Assembly (NCBI GenBank): GCA_019894975.1
Contig: JAGXNO010000003.1
Location: forward strand, 80,922-144,921
From: Promethearchaeota archaeon
GTDB lineage: Archaea > Asgardarchaeota > Lokiarchaeia > Sigyniarchaeales > SOKP01
DNA: 64,000 bases
Direction of reading: 5' to 3'
Shown: positions 35,490 through 45,689 of the stretch, in pieces
Numbering within the stretch: position 1 is the first letter of the stretch
How the letters are laid out: each line of letters opens with the position of its first letter
The notes under the pieces: generated by a model
Databases searched by the model: none
Told to the model about the DNA's origin: nothing
The model's input: only the letters and a program-made list of their open reading frames with translations
Program-made: the position numbers and the translations under genes

Positions 35490-36737
35490 ATGAGTGATAC
35501 AGAAATCGAAGAAAGTAATAAACAAGAAGATTTGAAAAAGAGACAACCAAGAAGGAAACAAGTTAAAAAAACCCAAGGTCAAATGATTCAAGAGTCTTTG
35601 GGATTAAATCCTGTTGATATACAGGAGATTGAAAAAAAGCTTTTTATCGTTCGTTTTCTTGATTTCTTTTCTGAAGATACGTTAGAATTTATATTCAAGG
35701 AACGGATTATGGGACAAAATATTGAACGTTTAACAACATATCTGAGCGCTCTGCAGGTTGAAAGAGAAGAAGAAAAATTATTAAAACAATCTTTTGATTC
35801 AAAAAATATAATTGGTATAATAGAAACCGTAAAAAATAAAGCAGAAACCTTTTCCGTTGATAAAGGAATCAAAAATAACGTAAACAAGCGGTTAAGGAAA
35901 TTAACGTTATACATTACCATACCAATATTTGTATTACTAACAGTATTTACGATATTCCCATTTTTCTCCAGTCTTTATTTTGTCTTTTTTCCGATCTTAT
36001 GTGTTGTGTGTTTATTACCTCAATTAATAAGAGGAAAGGTTGTAAAAAAATGGTTTCAATTCAAGGAACAAAATAAGAATGAGATCTACACAGAGAATAG
36101 AAATGATATTATGGTTCTAAAGAGCTTTGCAGGAGAATTATTAAACAATATAAGGTCTCGACTTTTAGAATTAGAGGTTCCTCTTCAATTAATCAAATTT
36201 ACACTCTTTAGTAGGGATTATGAAAATTTGAAATTAGAAAGCCAGAAAAGCATACGAGGATTTATGCAGTATTTTTTTACCTTTGAATATCCTCCCGGAA
36301 TGGATCCTACTCCCATACCTGAGAAACTACAGCAATATCACCAACCAATTGCTACGACGAGAAAAGGTGAAAAACCTGAAAAAAATTTCATAATACTATC
36401 AGAAATGAGAGGGAGTAATGGTATTATAGACCATTTCGTTCCAACTTTAAAAGATGCTCAAGCAGAAAAAATAAATGAGTTTTTAAATGAATGTGAGTTT
36501 GTAAAAGCTCCAAATGATTTTAAAACGATTATCCCCAATTATGGAGACTCACTCGCAATATATTGTGTTTGTGGTGAAATTGCTGAAATTGATAATGTTC
36601 AGATTTGTAATTGGAAAAATCAGTTTAAATTTTATCTGTTTGAAACAAAAGAATGTAAATGCGAAGAATCTGTTTATGCGCTTTCTTTAATGGATGATTC
36701 TATAGACGTTCCTGAACAATTTAAAGATATTTTTTAA
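35490..36737 (+). CDS. Membrane protein of unknown function (415 aa)
   Basis: The N-terminus is charged and basic (about 1-40), followed by a helical region (about 45-125). Two adjacent membrane helices follow (about 133-155 and 158-178), then a large cytoplasmic C-terminal part. That part contains a PPGMDPTPIPEK loop and four cysteines near the end (YCVCGE, CKCEES) that may bind a metal. I recognise no family. The gene is flanked by NifU-C and the acyl-CoA-synthetase-like gene, both on the other strand. Confidence 0.75.
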   Translation: MSDTEIEESNKQEDLKKRQPRRKQVKKTQGQMIQESLGLNPVDIQEIEKKLFIVRFLDFFSEDTLEFIFKERIMGQNIERLTTYLSALQVEREEEKLLKQSFDSKNIIGIIETVKNKAETFSVDKGIKNNVNKRLRKLTLYITIPIFVLLTVFTIFPFFSSLYFVFFPILCVVCLLPQLIRGKVVKKWFQFKEQNKNEIYTENRNDIMVLKSFAGELLNNIRSRLLELEVPLQLIKFTLFSRDYENLKLESQKSIRGFMQYFFTFEYPPGMDPTPIPEKLQQYHQPIATTRKGEKPEKNFIILSEMRGSNGIIDHFVPTLKDAQAEKINEFLNECEFVKAPNDFKTIIPNYGDSLAIYCVCGEIAEIDNVQICNWKNQFKFYLFETKECKCEESVYALSLMDDSIDVPEQFKDIF

Positions 36738-36746
36738 GATTTATTT

Positions 36747-38096
36747 TTATTTTCTCTTTCTTTTTGAATGCCAGTCATAAAGGAGTCTAAATCCTCTAAC
36801 CGCCCGTTCAACTTCATTTTCAAATACAGGAATTCTTAATTCAGAGGCAGTTTTTACTACTCTTTTTGCACCTTCATGTTCAGCTTGGATTAATATGGTA
36901 ATTATTGGTTTTTCGGGATTTGATTTTTTTATATTACTAAAAATATTGAAATCAAATTCAATTTCGGTGAAAAACTCTAAAGCTAAAATTAAACCACCTA
37001 CAGCATCATCATTTAATAAAGTTTTAGAAGAAGTGTTATAAATTTCGCAAATCTTTGTACCAACAAATCTATCAGGGGGCCAATAATCGACAGGATTCCC
37101 TAAATCACAAGTAGAACCACCTACCTTCTCGAGTATTATATTTTTGTGATCGTTAGTTAATACCGCTAAAGATAGTTCCTGCTTCCGCATTTCTTTTATA
37201 ATAAGATATATTGCTCCTGAGCTTGGACCTATAATCCCTAAATCTGGATTTTTAGGTTCTGGACACCACAGAAAAATCTTGGCAAACTCAAATAATTCAA
37301 TATAGTTAACCACTGCAATACCCCCTGCCTTTATTAATTCTTCTTCCTTTTCATCTTCTTTTCCAACGTAGAAAAATAACACGGGTTTAATCGGGGATAA
37401 ATTTTGTACAGATTTAACTATTCTCTCTGTAATTTCTCTAAGAAAAAGTAAGATAACTCTGGTGGTCTTATCTTCTTTGAAGTAATTTAAGACATCTGCA
37501 TCATCAACATCAAATCCATACCCCAAATGAATGACTTTAGAAATAGGTAAATCTTGAGGAGGATTCCACCACCCCATTGCCCCTGCTAACCCTCCAGATT
37601 GCGCTATGAAACTGATACCTTCTTTTACCTTCCTATGTTTCTGCATAAGATACTGCCTTACAGGGATTATTGATGTTGTAAAGTTATTTATAAAATTAAT
37701 GATTCCAAGCATAGAAGGACCCATGTATGAAACATCATACTTCCTGCTAATTCTTGTTAAGTTTTCTATTAGTTCTGGATCACTTGTGTCTATTCTTAAT
37801 TCAGATTCAATCGCAATATTTTTAATACCAATCTTTGCTAACTTCTCAAATATATGGGATATATCTTTACCTAATACAATAACCGCTAACTCTGGGATCT
37901 CCGGTAATTCTTCTAATGAATGATAAGATTTCACACCTAAAATTTCATCTGCATTTGGGTTTAAGATGAATACTTTTCCTCGATAAACTATCTCTAAAAG
38001 ATTTTTTAGAATAGTATAACTGAAAGTATAGGCCTTTCTTGAAGCACCAACAATTAGAATGCTTTTAGGATTAAAAAAAGGTTCAAGATTTTTCAA
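36747..38096 (-). CDS. ADP-forming acyl-CoA synthetase alpha-like protein lacking the catalytic His
   Basis: The 449-residue protein has the CoA-binding Rossmann domain (FFNPKSILIVGASRK), a QSGGLAGAMG ligase region and a second flavodoxin-like domain (GIIGPSSGAIYLI, GGSTCDLGNPVDYW), the order found in acetyl-CoA synthetase (ADP-forming) alpha. In active enzymes a phosphorylated histidine sits in an SHTGxLAG motif before the QAG segment. Here the matching stretch reads VGKEDEKEEELIKAGG, so the histidine is missing. No ATP-grasp beta subunit is adjacent. It may be a regulatory or CoA-binding homologue. Confidence 0.82.
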   Translation of the reverse strand: MKNLEPFFNPKSILIVGASRKAYTFSYTILKNLLEIVYRGKVFILNPNADEILGVKSYHSLEELPEIPELAVIVLGKDISHIFEKLAKIGIKNIAIESELRIDTSDPELIENLTRISRKYDVSYMGPSMLGIINFINNFTTSIIPVRQYLMQKHRKVKEGISFIAQSGGLAGAMGWWNPPQDLPISKVIHLGYGFDVDDADVLNYFKEDKTTRVILLFLREITERIVKSVQNLSPIKPVLFFYVGKEDEKEEELIKAGGIAVVNYIELFEFAKIFLWCPEPKNPDLGIIGPSSGAIYLIIKEMRKQELSLAVLTNDHKNIILEKVGGSTCDLGNPVDYWPPDRFVGTKICEIYNTSSKTLLNDDAVGGLILALEFFTEIEFDFNIFSNIKKSNPEKPIITILIQAEHEGAKRVVKTASELRIPVFENEVERAVRGFRLLYDWHSKRKRK

Positions 38097-38263
38097 GGTT
38101 CAACAATTAAATGGTTTTAAAATCAATTAATTTAAAGAATATACACGAACTATTATATTTTACAATTTAACCAGCCTTTCAAAATAATAAATTTGCTTAA
38201 ACAATCAGAAAATTCGAATAAAAAAGAGTAGAATCTATTAACTTAATTTTATAGCTAATTCTA

Positions 38264-38896
38264 TTAGACTTTAGCAAATTCTATTTCATAAAGAGGTATT
38301 TCTCTTCGATTCTTAGCATCGTAAAGAGGTAATCCTGATCGTTTCAAAAGTTCTGGTGTTTTATATCTAAGGATAACAATCTGACAGGGACTTGACACCT
38401 TCATAGAAGCAATCCGAAGACGATCTCTTACGACTGCAAGGTTTCTTAGATGAGTTCCTACATCAACAATTATCTGTCCAGCTCTAACTCGCGCGGCTAC
38501 CCCCATTGATCGTCCAAATGAATTTCTCATTCCTGACTGAACTCTGTCTGCTCCTGCAAAGGCTAACATCCGGTTTTCTCGAATTTTCTGAAAAGGTTTT
38601 GGTCGAATTCTCAAACGGAAGTTTTGTCTTCCTAATTTACGTTGAAGAACCCCATTGATGGTAATTCTAATTGCTTCCAGTGAATTAGAAGATATTTGAA
38701 TCTGTCTGTTAACTTTAAGACCTACTACAAGTTCCCAATCTTTCCAATCCTGCTCCTTATTCCCCCCCCAAAAGCGAACAATCTTAGATTGGGAACCTCC
38801 ACGAGCATATTCACGCCGATGATTTGCTGATCTTTTATGTTGGTACGGTCTCCTCGTCCATTTACTATAACAGTGCCATGGTCTTTTATTTGCCAC
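38264..38896 (-). CDS. rpl10e: Large ribosomal subunit protein L10e (uL16)
   Basis: This is a 210-residue archaeal/eukaryotic-type L10e, recognised from PWHCYSKWTRRPYQ at the start, the RPKPFQKIRENRMLAFAGAD core and MRNSFGRSMGVAARV. It binds 23S rRNA near the peptidyl-transferase centre and the A-site tRNA elbow. It stands alone here, with no other ribosomal genes around it. It is the clearest marker that the DNA is archaeal. Confidence 0.97.
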   Translation of the reverse strand: MANKRPWHCYSKWTRRPYQHKRSANHRREYARGGSQSKIVRFWGGNKEQDWKDWELVVGLKVNRQIQISSNSLEAIRITINGVLQRKLGRQNFRLRIRPKPFQKIRENRMLAFAGADRVQSGMRNSFGRSMGVAARVRAGQIIVDVGTHLRNLAVVRDRLRIASMKVSSPCQIVILRYKTPELLKRSGLPLYDAKNRREIPLYEIEFAKV

Positions 38897-39170
38897 CTAA
38901 TCACCTATCTGGTTAATTCTCTTTAAGTTTAATAGAAAATAATTAGCTTAGTTAAATTAAGTATTTATCGTTATTTATCAAAAATAATTTAATTCTAATA
39001 AGTTTTTTGAATCTTACAGATGTTTAAAGAAGCATTATGCTTTTTAACAATAATTGGATTGAAATTTGAACTTATATAAGATTAACATATTATATAAAAA
39101 TCTTGTAGGATACTAGGTTTTTGTAAGTCTAGATTTGGATTTAATCTATCATTTTATTTATATTATAATT

Positions 39171-40310
39171 ATGATTAGTATTGACACCGCTTTCAAACAA
39201 AAAACAAAATTACTATGCAGTGGGCTATATCTGAATGAGACCTTAATCGATCATTGTAAAACTCAAGGAATTCAGATTGATTATGGTAGGAAAGGAGGAG
39301 CAGGTCCTTCTGGAGGAAGATATTTCCTATTAGAAGATGGACTTACATTAGTAAACGTTGCACTCTGGAATAATCCGAACACCACTGATTTGTTTTTAAA
39401 AGAAAACAGGAATGGATATTTCGAAGTTTATAATGAGGGGAGTAATCAGTTATTTGGGAAACTAAAGCTTATCCAAAATCCTCTTTTTTATAATCCAAAA
39501 TATCTTACGTCCGATGGAATTCCAATGAAAAAAATTGCTTTAGTACATGGAGTTGATTGCCTTTCTAGTACAATTTATCAAAAATGTGTCTACTGGGCGT
39601 GTGGAGAAGCGTGTTCCTTCTGCGGAATTGAAGTAAGCTTACAAAATGATGCAACACTCGAAGAAAAAAATGCTAAGCAGATGTCAGAAGTTATCACTGC
39701 AGCTAAAAAAGAGGGACGATGCAATCACATGACTTTAACAAGTGGTACAGATGAATCTAAAGATAAGGGGGCAAAAAGATATATTGAAATATTACAAGGA
39801 ATAAAGAAGAACTATAATGATCTCCCATTACATGTTCAGATTGAAGCTTTAGAAGATTTAGAATATATTAACAAATTAAAAGAAGCAGGAGCAGATACTA
39901 TTGGAATTCACATTGAAGTTCTTAATGAGCAATTGAGAAGAGACATTACACCGGGAAAATTTCATCTTTCTTATCAACTTTTTGAAGAAAATTGGAAACA
40001 TGCTATTGAAGTGTTTGGTCAAAATCAAGTGAGTAGCTATGTTTTGACTGGATTAGGGGAAAAAAAAGCTGATTTTCTTAAAGATGTAGAAAAACTTGTT
40101 TCAGTGGGAGTCATTCCATATATAACACCAGTTAGATCTATCCCCGGAAAACATAATTTACCTTTAACGGATTATAATGTATTGTTGGAGGTATATCAAA
40201 GAACTGGTGAATTGATGAAGGAGTATGGGCTTAATCCATTAAAAAACAAAGCAGGATGTGTTCGTTGTGGGGGTTGCTCAGCTATCAAAGAAGCATATAG
40301 AGTAGCTTAA
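39171..40310 (+). CDS. Radical SAM protein
   Basis: The protein is about 379 residues from the ATG at 39171; an in-frame TTG at 39135 would add a hydrophobic stretch and is less likely. The N-terminal GAGPSGGRYFLLEDG precedes the 4Fe-4S motif CGEACSFC (about residues 145-152). Barrel motifs (TLTSGTDESKDKG, HIEVLNE) follow, then a C-terminal cysteine group (GCVRCGGCSA). The layout resembles the MSMEG_0568-type radical SAM family, but substrate and product are unknown. Nothing adjacent suggests a pathway. Confidence 0.85.
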   Translation: MISIDTAFKQKTKLLCSGLYLNETLIDHCKTQGIQIDYGRKGGAGPSGGRYFLLEDGLTLVNVALWNNPNTTDLFLKENRNGYFEVYNEGSNQLFGKLKLIQNPLFYNPKYLTSDGIPMKKIALVHGVDCLSSTIYQKCVYWACGEACSFCGIEVSLQNDATLEEKNAKQMSEVITAAKKEGRCNHMTLTSGTDESKDKGAKRYIEILQGIKKNYNDLPLHVQIEALEDLEYINKLKEAGADTIGIHIEVLNEQLRRDITPGKFHLSYQLFEENWKHAIEVFGQNQVSSYVLTGLGEKKADFLKDVEKLVSVGVIPYITPVRSIPGKHNLPLTDYNVLLEVYQRTGELMKEYGLNPLKNKAGCVRCGGCSAIKEAYRVA

Positions 40311-40558
40311 ATTTTAAAGAGGCTATGAAAATAATACCTTTTACTAGCTTTTGTAAATTATTTTCACTTATTTATTTATGAATTTTATAAATTATGTAAT
40401 TTACAATTGGATGATTATTAATTTAAACCATTCAATGATTAAGAATATACCTAATGAAGATTTTAATCCCCAATAACAATAAATTTAAATATTTTTTATA
40501 ATCTATTTTCAAATATATTGAAATAAGTAATATATACTACAACGGTTTGTGAGTTTAA

Positions 40559-41491
40559 ATGATAGAATTGATGTTTAAAATTGGATCCCCATTAGTTTTA
40601 TTGATACTTCTTATAATTATTCTAATTAGCGGAAGGTCAAATAGAAGAGCAGAACAAGAATTCATGTCTAGTGATGATTTTATAAAAGATTGGCTAAAAG
40701 ATCACGGGCAAGCTCGTAAGGTGGAAGAACAATTAGCTAAAATGAAGAAGGATCCCGCAGGTCGAGTATATATGCCATTAACTTATAAAGGTGCAAAAAT
40801 CTTTATAAAATGGGGTTTAAGCCCCAATAAAGTATCTATTATGAATTTGTTATTTTCATTCTTGATATTTTATGGTGTGGTATTAGTGGGCCAAGGACAT
40901 ACGCTAGACATTCTTACTCAACAACCAATCTATGGATTCTGGCTTGTTCCTCTTGCCTTATTAGTTTTATTTACGGGATTGATCGATGGAATTGATGGTG
41001 CTATAGCAAGATTACTAGATACAAAGTCTAAAAGTGGAGCGTGGTTCGATAATATAATAGATAGAGTTAGTGATACATTAATGTTGGTATGTTTAATTCC
41101 AACTAACCTTTCAATCTTATCTGGCAGTGGGTACGATTTCAAATGGGTGATTTGGACGAACATATTTATAATCTTCCTCTATGAATATATGAGAGCTAGA
41201 CATGAGGGTTTAGGTTTACATGAAACCAAGCCATTTGTTGGGGAAAGAGTAACAAGAATATCAATAATCTGTACATTTTTTGCAATTTATGGGGTTTCAA
41301 GCCTTGCAGTACTCATTACAAATTTAATTAATCCCGATACCGCGTCAATCTGGGAATCTTCCCATACAGGAATAACTACATGGTGTATGTTCATTTTTCA
41401 AATCACTTTGTTACTTATTATGCTATATTCCGTAATAGGATTTGGAAAATATATCTGGAAAAACCTAAAAAAAATGGATAACGAAAACTAG
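40559..41491 (+). CDS. CDP-alcohol phosphatidyltransferase family membrane enzyme
   Basis: The 310-residue membrane protein has the complete family motif DGIDGAIAR-x8-GAWFD-x3-DRVSD (about residues 143-168), whose aspartates bind the two metal ions. An N-terminal helix and about five more membrane segments surround it. Members transfer a phosphoalcohol from CDP-activated donors to make phospholipid head groups. Here it would act at the cytoplasmic membrane in archaeal lipid or glycolipid synthesis. A membrane glycosyltransferase follows 16 bases later, suggesting one pathway. Confidence 0.92.
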   Translation: MIELMFKIGSPLVLLILLIIILISGRSNRRAEQEFMSSDDFIKDWLKDHGQARKVEEQLAKMKKDPAGRVYMPLTYKGAKIFIKWGLSPNKVSIMNLLFSFLIFYGVVLVGQGHTLDILTQQPIYGFWLVPLALLVLFTGLIDGIDGAIARLLDTKSKSGAWFDNIIDRVSDTLMLVCLIPTNLSILSGSGYDFKWVIWTNIFIIFLYEYMRARHEGLGLHETKPFVGERVTRISIICTFFAIYGVSSLAVLITNLINPDTASIWESSHTGITTWCMFIFQITLLLIMLYSVIGFGKYIWKNLKKMDNEN

Positions 41492-41507
41492 ATATGAGAT
41501 ATAAATA

Positions 41508-42860
41508 ATGAAATTATCAAAACTTCTATTATATGGATCTATATGTGTAGTATTTTTTGTTCTCTTACACATGTATCTCCCACCAATTTTTTCATCAGGT
41601 GTGAAAAGAGCTATTGATCGATTTATTCTTGATCCCTTAACTAATTGGTTATTTGTATTTCCCCTATTCGGCTTAATAATGTTACTAGGATTTGTAATTT
41701 ATTATATGATTCATTTCTTAGCATCTTTTGGGAGAGGATATAAAGTTAAGAACGAATATAACGCGAAGGTTAGTATATTAATCGCATCTAAAAATGAAAA
41801 GATACTATTGGAAAGAACATTAAATTCTATCCTTAAATCAACTTATCCAAAGGAGAATATCCAGATAATCATAATAACAAGCGGATCAACAGATGATACA
41901 ACAGAATTTTCAAAAAACTTTGCTAAAGAAAATAATATGATAGATATCGAGGTTTTATCGGAAAATCTTCCTAAAATGGGAAAGCCTCCAGCCTTAAATT
42001 ATGGATTAAAATATGTAAAAAATGATATCGTTGTACTCTATGATTCTGGATGCATTTTAGAGCCAAAAGCTCTTAGTAATTTGATAGCACCATTTCAAGA
42101 TGACAAGATTAAGGCAGTCATTGGACCCGTTTTGGTAGAAAATTGGAAGATAAACAAATTAACTCGAGGGATTTATCTTGATTACGCTATGATTTCTGGT
42201 GGAGGTATCTCATTCGAGATTAAAAATCGGTTAGGATCGTCTGCTTATGCATTTGGGAGAAATTTTGCAGTAACTACTAAGCAACTTCTAAAATATGGAG
42301 GTTTTAATGAAGATTCAATGACAGAGGATCTTTATCTTTCGGTATTACTAAATTTAGATGGGATTAACATATTTTTTTCACCAAAAGCAAGAGTTTTTGA
42401 ATATGTGCCCACTAAATGGAAAATATTAGTAAAGCAACGTACGCGATGGCTTGCAGGATATGTTTTTGATATGCCACAATTAATGTCTATGAAAGGCGAA
42501 GAAAAAAGCGGAAAATCAATTATTATCTCAAGAAATATGACAATGATGCTTATTGGAAATTTAGATACGTGGATCCCTATTGTAATAGGATTTGCAATAT
42601 TACAATTTCTAACTGGAGAGTGGTATTTATTAACTTGGACCCTCTCCTGTTTAATCTTTCAATTTGGGTTCTTATTTAATGCTGTGCGTAAATATGGTGA
42701 TGGTCATTATAGTATTTTGTTCTTTTTTCTCGTTAGCGCATTTATCCATCTTTATATGTTTTTACGACAGTTCCGACTTCCAAAGGAGATCAGTTGGGAA
42801 AAAACTCCCATGATTTTAGAAAAACAAGAAGATGAAATTAAAGCTCTATCAGGTAAATAA
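41508..42860 (+). CDS. Processive-type family 2 glycosyltransferase
   Basis: The 450-residue protein has two N-terminal membrane helices. A GT2 domain (about 85-310) follows, with VSILIASKNEK, GSTDDTT, a metal-binding aspartate in LYDSG, a TEDLYLS catalytic region and the KQRTRW (QxxRW-like) acceptor motif. Three or more C-terminal helices complete it. This is the layout of membrane glycosyltransferases such as cellulose- or hyaluronan-synthase relatives. It lies just after the CDP-alcohol phosphatidyltransferase and may glycosylate a lipid. Confidence 0.9.
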   Translation: MKLSKLLLYGSICVVFFVLLHMYLPPIFSSGVKRAIDRFILDPLTNWLFVFPLFGLIMLLGFVIYYMIHFLASFGRGYKVKNEYNAKVSILIASKNEKILLERTLNSILKSTYPKENIQIIIITSGSTDDTTEFSKNFAKENNMIDIEVLSENLPKMGKPPALNYGLKYVKNDIVVLYDSGCILEPKALSNLIAPFQDDKIKAVIGPVLVENWKINKLTRGIYLDYAMISGGGISFEIKNRLGSSAYAFGRNFAVTTKQLLKYGGFNEDSMTEDLYLSVLLNLDGINIFFSPKARVFEYVPTKWKILVKQRTRWLAGYVFDMPQLMSMKGEEKSGKSIIISRNMTMMLIGNLDTWIPIVIGFAILQFLTGEWYLLTWTLSCLIFQFGFLFNAVRKYGDGHYSILFFFLVSAFIHLYMFLRQFRLPKEISWEKTPMILEKQEDEIKALSGK

Positions 42861-42915
42861 TCTTTTTATTTTTTTATTGTTTTATTATTTCTAAAAATAA
42901 TCTTTATTTGTTAAA

Positions 42916-44214
42916 ATGTTAAAGTTGAAAGATCACCTACCCGACGAGCTAAGAACAAAATATTTTGATTTTGAATCTCGTGACTACTCTGATGATAAAT
43001 TTTGTAACGATTTGTTGGATCAATTAAAATTATCTTATAAAAATTGTAATTATTTTAAGGAAAAGCTCTGTAAGAAATTCGAGTTTGCTATTCCTGATGA
43101 GTTAACCGTTGAAGATTTAGATAAAATCCCATTTATTCCAACAGAAGCTTATAAAAAATCAGCAAACAGAACTCTTCTGTTACTGAAAGTTCCCCTTGAT
43201 GATATCACGCTTTTTTCTTGTTCATCTTCTACTACTGGAGATCCTTCGATTGTACCTCGGTCATTGGAAGATTTTGATCAAATACAATATAATTCAATTA
43301 AAGTCTTCACAGAATTTTTTGATTGGAAGGATCTAAAAGTAGGCTCGAAGAGATGCTTAGTGTTCAACTTTGCTCCAGATCGCTTTTTCATGTCATTAAT
43401 GGCTAAACGGACTTTAAAAGAATTTGAATACGTTGACAAAACTCGTTATTTTACAGCATGCATGAACAAACCCTGGGAATATTATGGACATGAAGAATAT
43501 ATGGTAAAATTTAAACTTTTAAAAACAATTTGGGCAATAATTTCAACGTTTTCAGTAAGAGGAGGTTTTATTTTAGACGTTAGTAAAATGTTAAAGATGG
43601 TGAGCAAAATTTTAAAGAAAGGGTCTTGGAAAGACACAGAGGTGAGTAGAATTATATTTGGTGGAAGTCCTCTTTTAATGAATAATATGTTTGAGAAACG
43701 GTTGCTAAAAGAAAATGAATTCTTTGATCTTGATGGAAAATCTTTTGTTGGCTGTGGTGGTGGAGGATGGGATGGTATTAAAGGTGAAGCGAAGATGGAT
43801 CGAGTGAATAAAGTTAAATTTATTGAAAATTATGAAAAAGTCTTTAATATTAAACCAAAAAATATCTCCGATATTTATGCATTCACCGAAGGACCAACTC
43901 TTTTTGGAGGACATTGGTCTGAGAAATATCAAGATTTTTTACTACACTGTCCTGATACTTCTCGAATAATTGTAAGGGATCTTGAAAATTTAGAAGCTGT
44001 TAATAATGGAGAAGAAGGACTATTAGAAGTTCTTACACCTTATGGGGTTAATGGTACAATTAATCAAGCGGTTTTAGTTGATGATATTGTAGACTTAATC
44101 TCACAAACGAAGTGTCCAGAGTGTGGTTATGAAGGAGCTACCTTTCGGATAATAGGGAGACTAAAAAATGCTCAAGGAAAAAGCTGTTCTTCTTTGATTG
44201 ATTGGATCTATTAA
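42916..44214 (+). CDS. LuxE-like acyl-protein synthetase (432 aa)
   Basis: The protein belongs to the adenylate-forming LuxE/acyl-protein synthetase group. SSSTTGDPS (about residue 110) is the ATP-binding loop, GCGGGGWDGIKG is a second conserved motif, FTEGPTLFGGHW is the substrate region, and CPECGYEGATFRIIGRL lies near the C-terminus. Such enzymes activate a carboxylate as an acyl-AMP and may load it on a cysteine. No luciferase or reductase genes are present, so bioluminescence is not implied. A paralogue lies at 57797-58987. It is downstream of the membrane glycosyltransferase on the same strand. Confidence 0.82.
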   Translation: MLKLKDHLPDELRTKYFDFESRDYSDDKFCNDLLDQLKLSYKNCNYFKEKLCKKFEFAIPDELTVEDLDKIPFIPTEAYKKSANRTLLLLKVPLDDITLFSCSSSTTGDPSIVPRSLEDFDQIQYNSIKVFTEFFDWKDLKVGSKRCLVFNFAPDRFFMSLMAKRTLKEFEYVDKTRYFTACMNKPWEYYGHEEYMVKFKLLKTIWAIISTFSVRGGFILDVSKMLKMVSKILKKGSWKDTEVSRIIFGGSPLLMNNMFEKRLLKENEFFDLDGKSFVGCGGGGWDGIKGEAKMDRVNKVKFIENYEKVFNIKPKNISDIYAFTEGPTLFGGHWSEKYQDFLLHCPDTSRIIVRDLENLEAVNNGEEGLLEVLTPYGVNGTINQAVLVDDIVDLISQTKCPECGYEGATFRIIGRLKNAQGKSCSSLIDWIY

Positions 44215-44282
44215 TCCTACTAGGATTTATGACACTCTTTTTACTTATAATTACTTTAGTTAAAAAAATAAAAAATAAAAAA

Positions 44283-45689
44283 TTATTCATCTACAAGTCC
44301 ATATTTTGAAAGTCCTTTTCTCATATCAGCTTGAAAAGCCCCAGGAGTCCCTTCTATGAACGCGTTAGTTATATCTTGATTCTCAACAATAGTTGAAGCT
44401 CTTTTATTTGCTTTCTCTTCGGCAAGTGATGAAATTGCCATTCTTGCCATCTGTTGAAACTGAGGGGGTGATAACTCAATAAGAGCTTCAAAAATTTCCT
44501 TTGTCTCGCTATCCCAATCTAGCCCGGATTTTTTAAGTTCCTTTGGTTTAGCTGATTCGAGCCCAAATTCACGACTGGTCACAATATCATCCATATACTC
44601 TTTTAATGATACCACATATCTTTGAGATTCTTCACTGTTTAGCTTTACTGCTTTTTTTGCCCATTCTTCACAATAATTACATTCATTACACATTGCTAAG
44701 CAGTTTTGCTTCTTAAAAAAGTCTATGAACCCATCCAATTTGGTGTTGTCAATTATTAGTTTAGATTTTGATTCTTCACCAATTGTTTCAGTTAATTTCA
44801 CATTGGGGTCTTTTTGTTCTAAACCCCCAAAAGACATTGAGAATCCTTGAATTATATCTATAAGATTTCCATCGTACTTTCGCGAAGAGAAAGCTTTTAC
44901 AGATCTAGCAATCCATTGGGTTGACATACGGCGACCAGCTATTTTAAAATTATCTATTCCAATCGCTTCATAATGAGACAAATCTTCAGGTCGAACCCAT
45001 CTTGCTTTGATAACTTCAGTAGGATCAGAGAATTTGATAATACTACAGTTTAAGATGCACGTATCAATATAGTTACGCTCAAATTGTTGATGTGTTTGTG
45101 AAGCGTGTCCTAAGGTATTATAATGATATTGTCTAAAGGGACATTGATATAAACACCCATCAGTTAAAAGTACAATAATCTTACACTTCACAGCTTTTTT
45201 TATTTGTTCCAATGTCTTAAAATCACGATTTATCATCACTCCAAGAGTAATTTCATCTGCTCCTAGGTTTTCATAAAACATAGCTCGATTAACACTATTC
45301 ACGTGAGCAATTGTAGAGACACGTATTTTTAGTTTTGGAAATTGTTCTTTAATGAGTTGTATTAAAAATGGAATCGATACTGTCACGCTATCGGCTCCGA
45401 TATCACTAATCCATTGTAGATATTTAAGTAATTCTTTATGATAATGTGGATCATATTCCATATTATTCATACATGGTGCATTAAGGAGATAAGAAAATTC
45501 CATATCTTTATCATGAACTTTCCTTATATAATCCGCGATATCTTCTTCGGATATTTGCTGCAATAAAAAAGACGGACGACCCCCTCCTACAATTGTGTGA
45601 TCTGAAACACCATATACCCCAGATACAGGATACTGAGCCAACTCATCAATTAGTGTTAAATCCCAATTTGTAGCAACATGAAGTTTTAT
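44283..45689 (-). CDS. U32-peptidase-family protein (UbiU/UbiV-like) with PCP_red-like C-terminus, apparent AUA start
   Basis: From ATA 45689 the protein is 468 residues. It opens KLHVATNWDLTLIDEL, a typical U32 beginning, and forms a TIM-barrel-like domain. Four cysteines occur as C-x3-C-x27-C-x3-C (about 179, 183, 211, 215), consistent with a 4Fe-4S site as in UbiU/UbiV, which hydroxylate the ubiquinone ring without oxygen. The last 75 residues (WDSETKEIFEALIELSP, GTPGAFQADM) match the small domain at the N-termini of the three other operon proteins. It follows the SCP2-like gene by 17 bases. A TAG lies directly before the ATA, and the next usable codon (TTG 45641) would cut off the conserved first strand. 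Confidence 0.82.
   Translation of the reverse strand: MKLHVATNWDLTLIDELAQYPVSGVYGVSDHTIVGGGRPSFLLQQISEEDIADYIRKVHDKDMEFSYLLNAPCMNNMEYDPHYHKELLKYLQWISDIGADSVTVSIPFLIQLIKEQFPKLKIRVSTIAHVNSVNRAMFYENLGADEITLGVMINRDFKTLEQIKKAVKCKIIVLLTDGCLYQCPFRQYHYNTLGHASQTHQQFERNYIDTCILNCSIIKFSDPTEVIKARWVRPEDLSHYEAIGIDNFKIAGRRMSTQWIARSVKAFSSRKYDGNLIDIIQGFSMSFGGLEQKDPNVKLTETIGEESKSKLIIDNTKLDGFIDFFKKQNCLAMCNECNYCEEWAKKAVKLNSEESQRYVVSLKEYMDDIVTSREFGLESAKPKELKKSGLDWDSETKEIFEALIELSPPQFQQMARMAISSLAEEKANKRASTIVENQDITNAFIEGTPGAFQADMRKGLSKYGLVDE

Noticed and set aside
42916..44214. Bioluminescence (lux) function for the LuxE-like proteins
   Set aside because: No luciferase, acyl-reductase or acyl-transferase lux genes are nearby, and the LuxE family is broader than bioluminescence.
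44283..45689. Plain U32 collagenase-type peptidase
   Set aside because: The context with SCP2 and prenyltransferase and the four-cysteine pattern fit a UbiU/UbiV-like role better; proteolysis is not supported.
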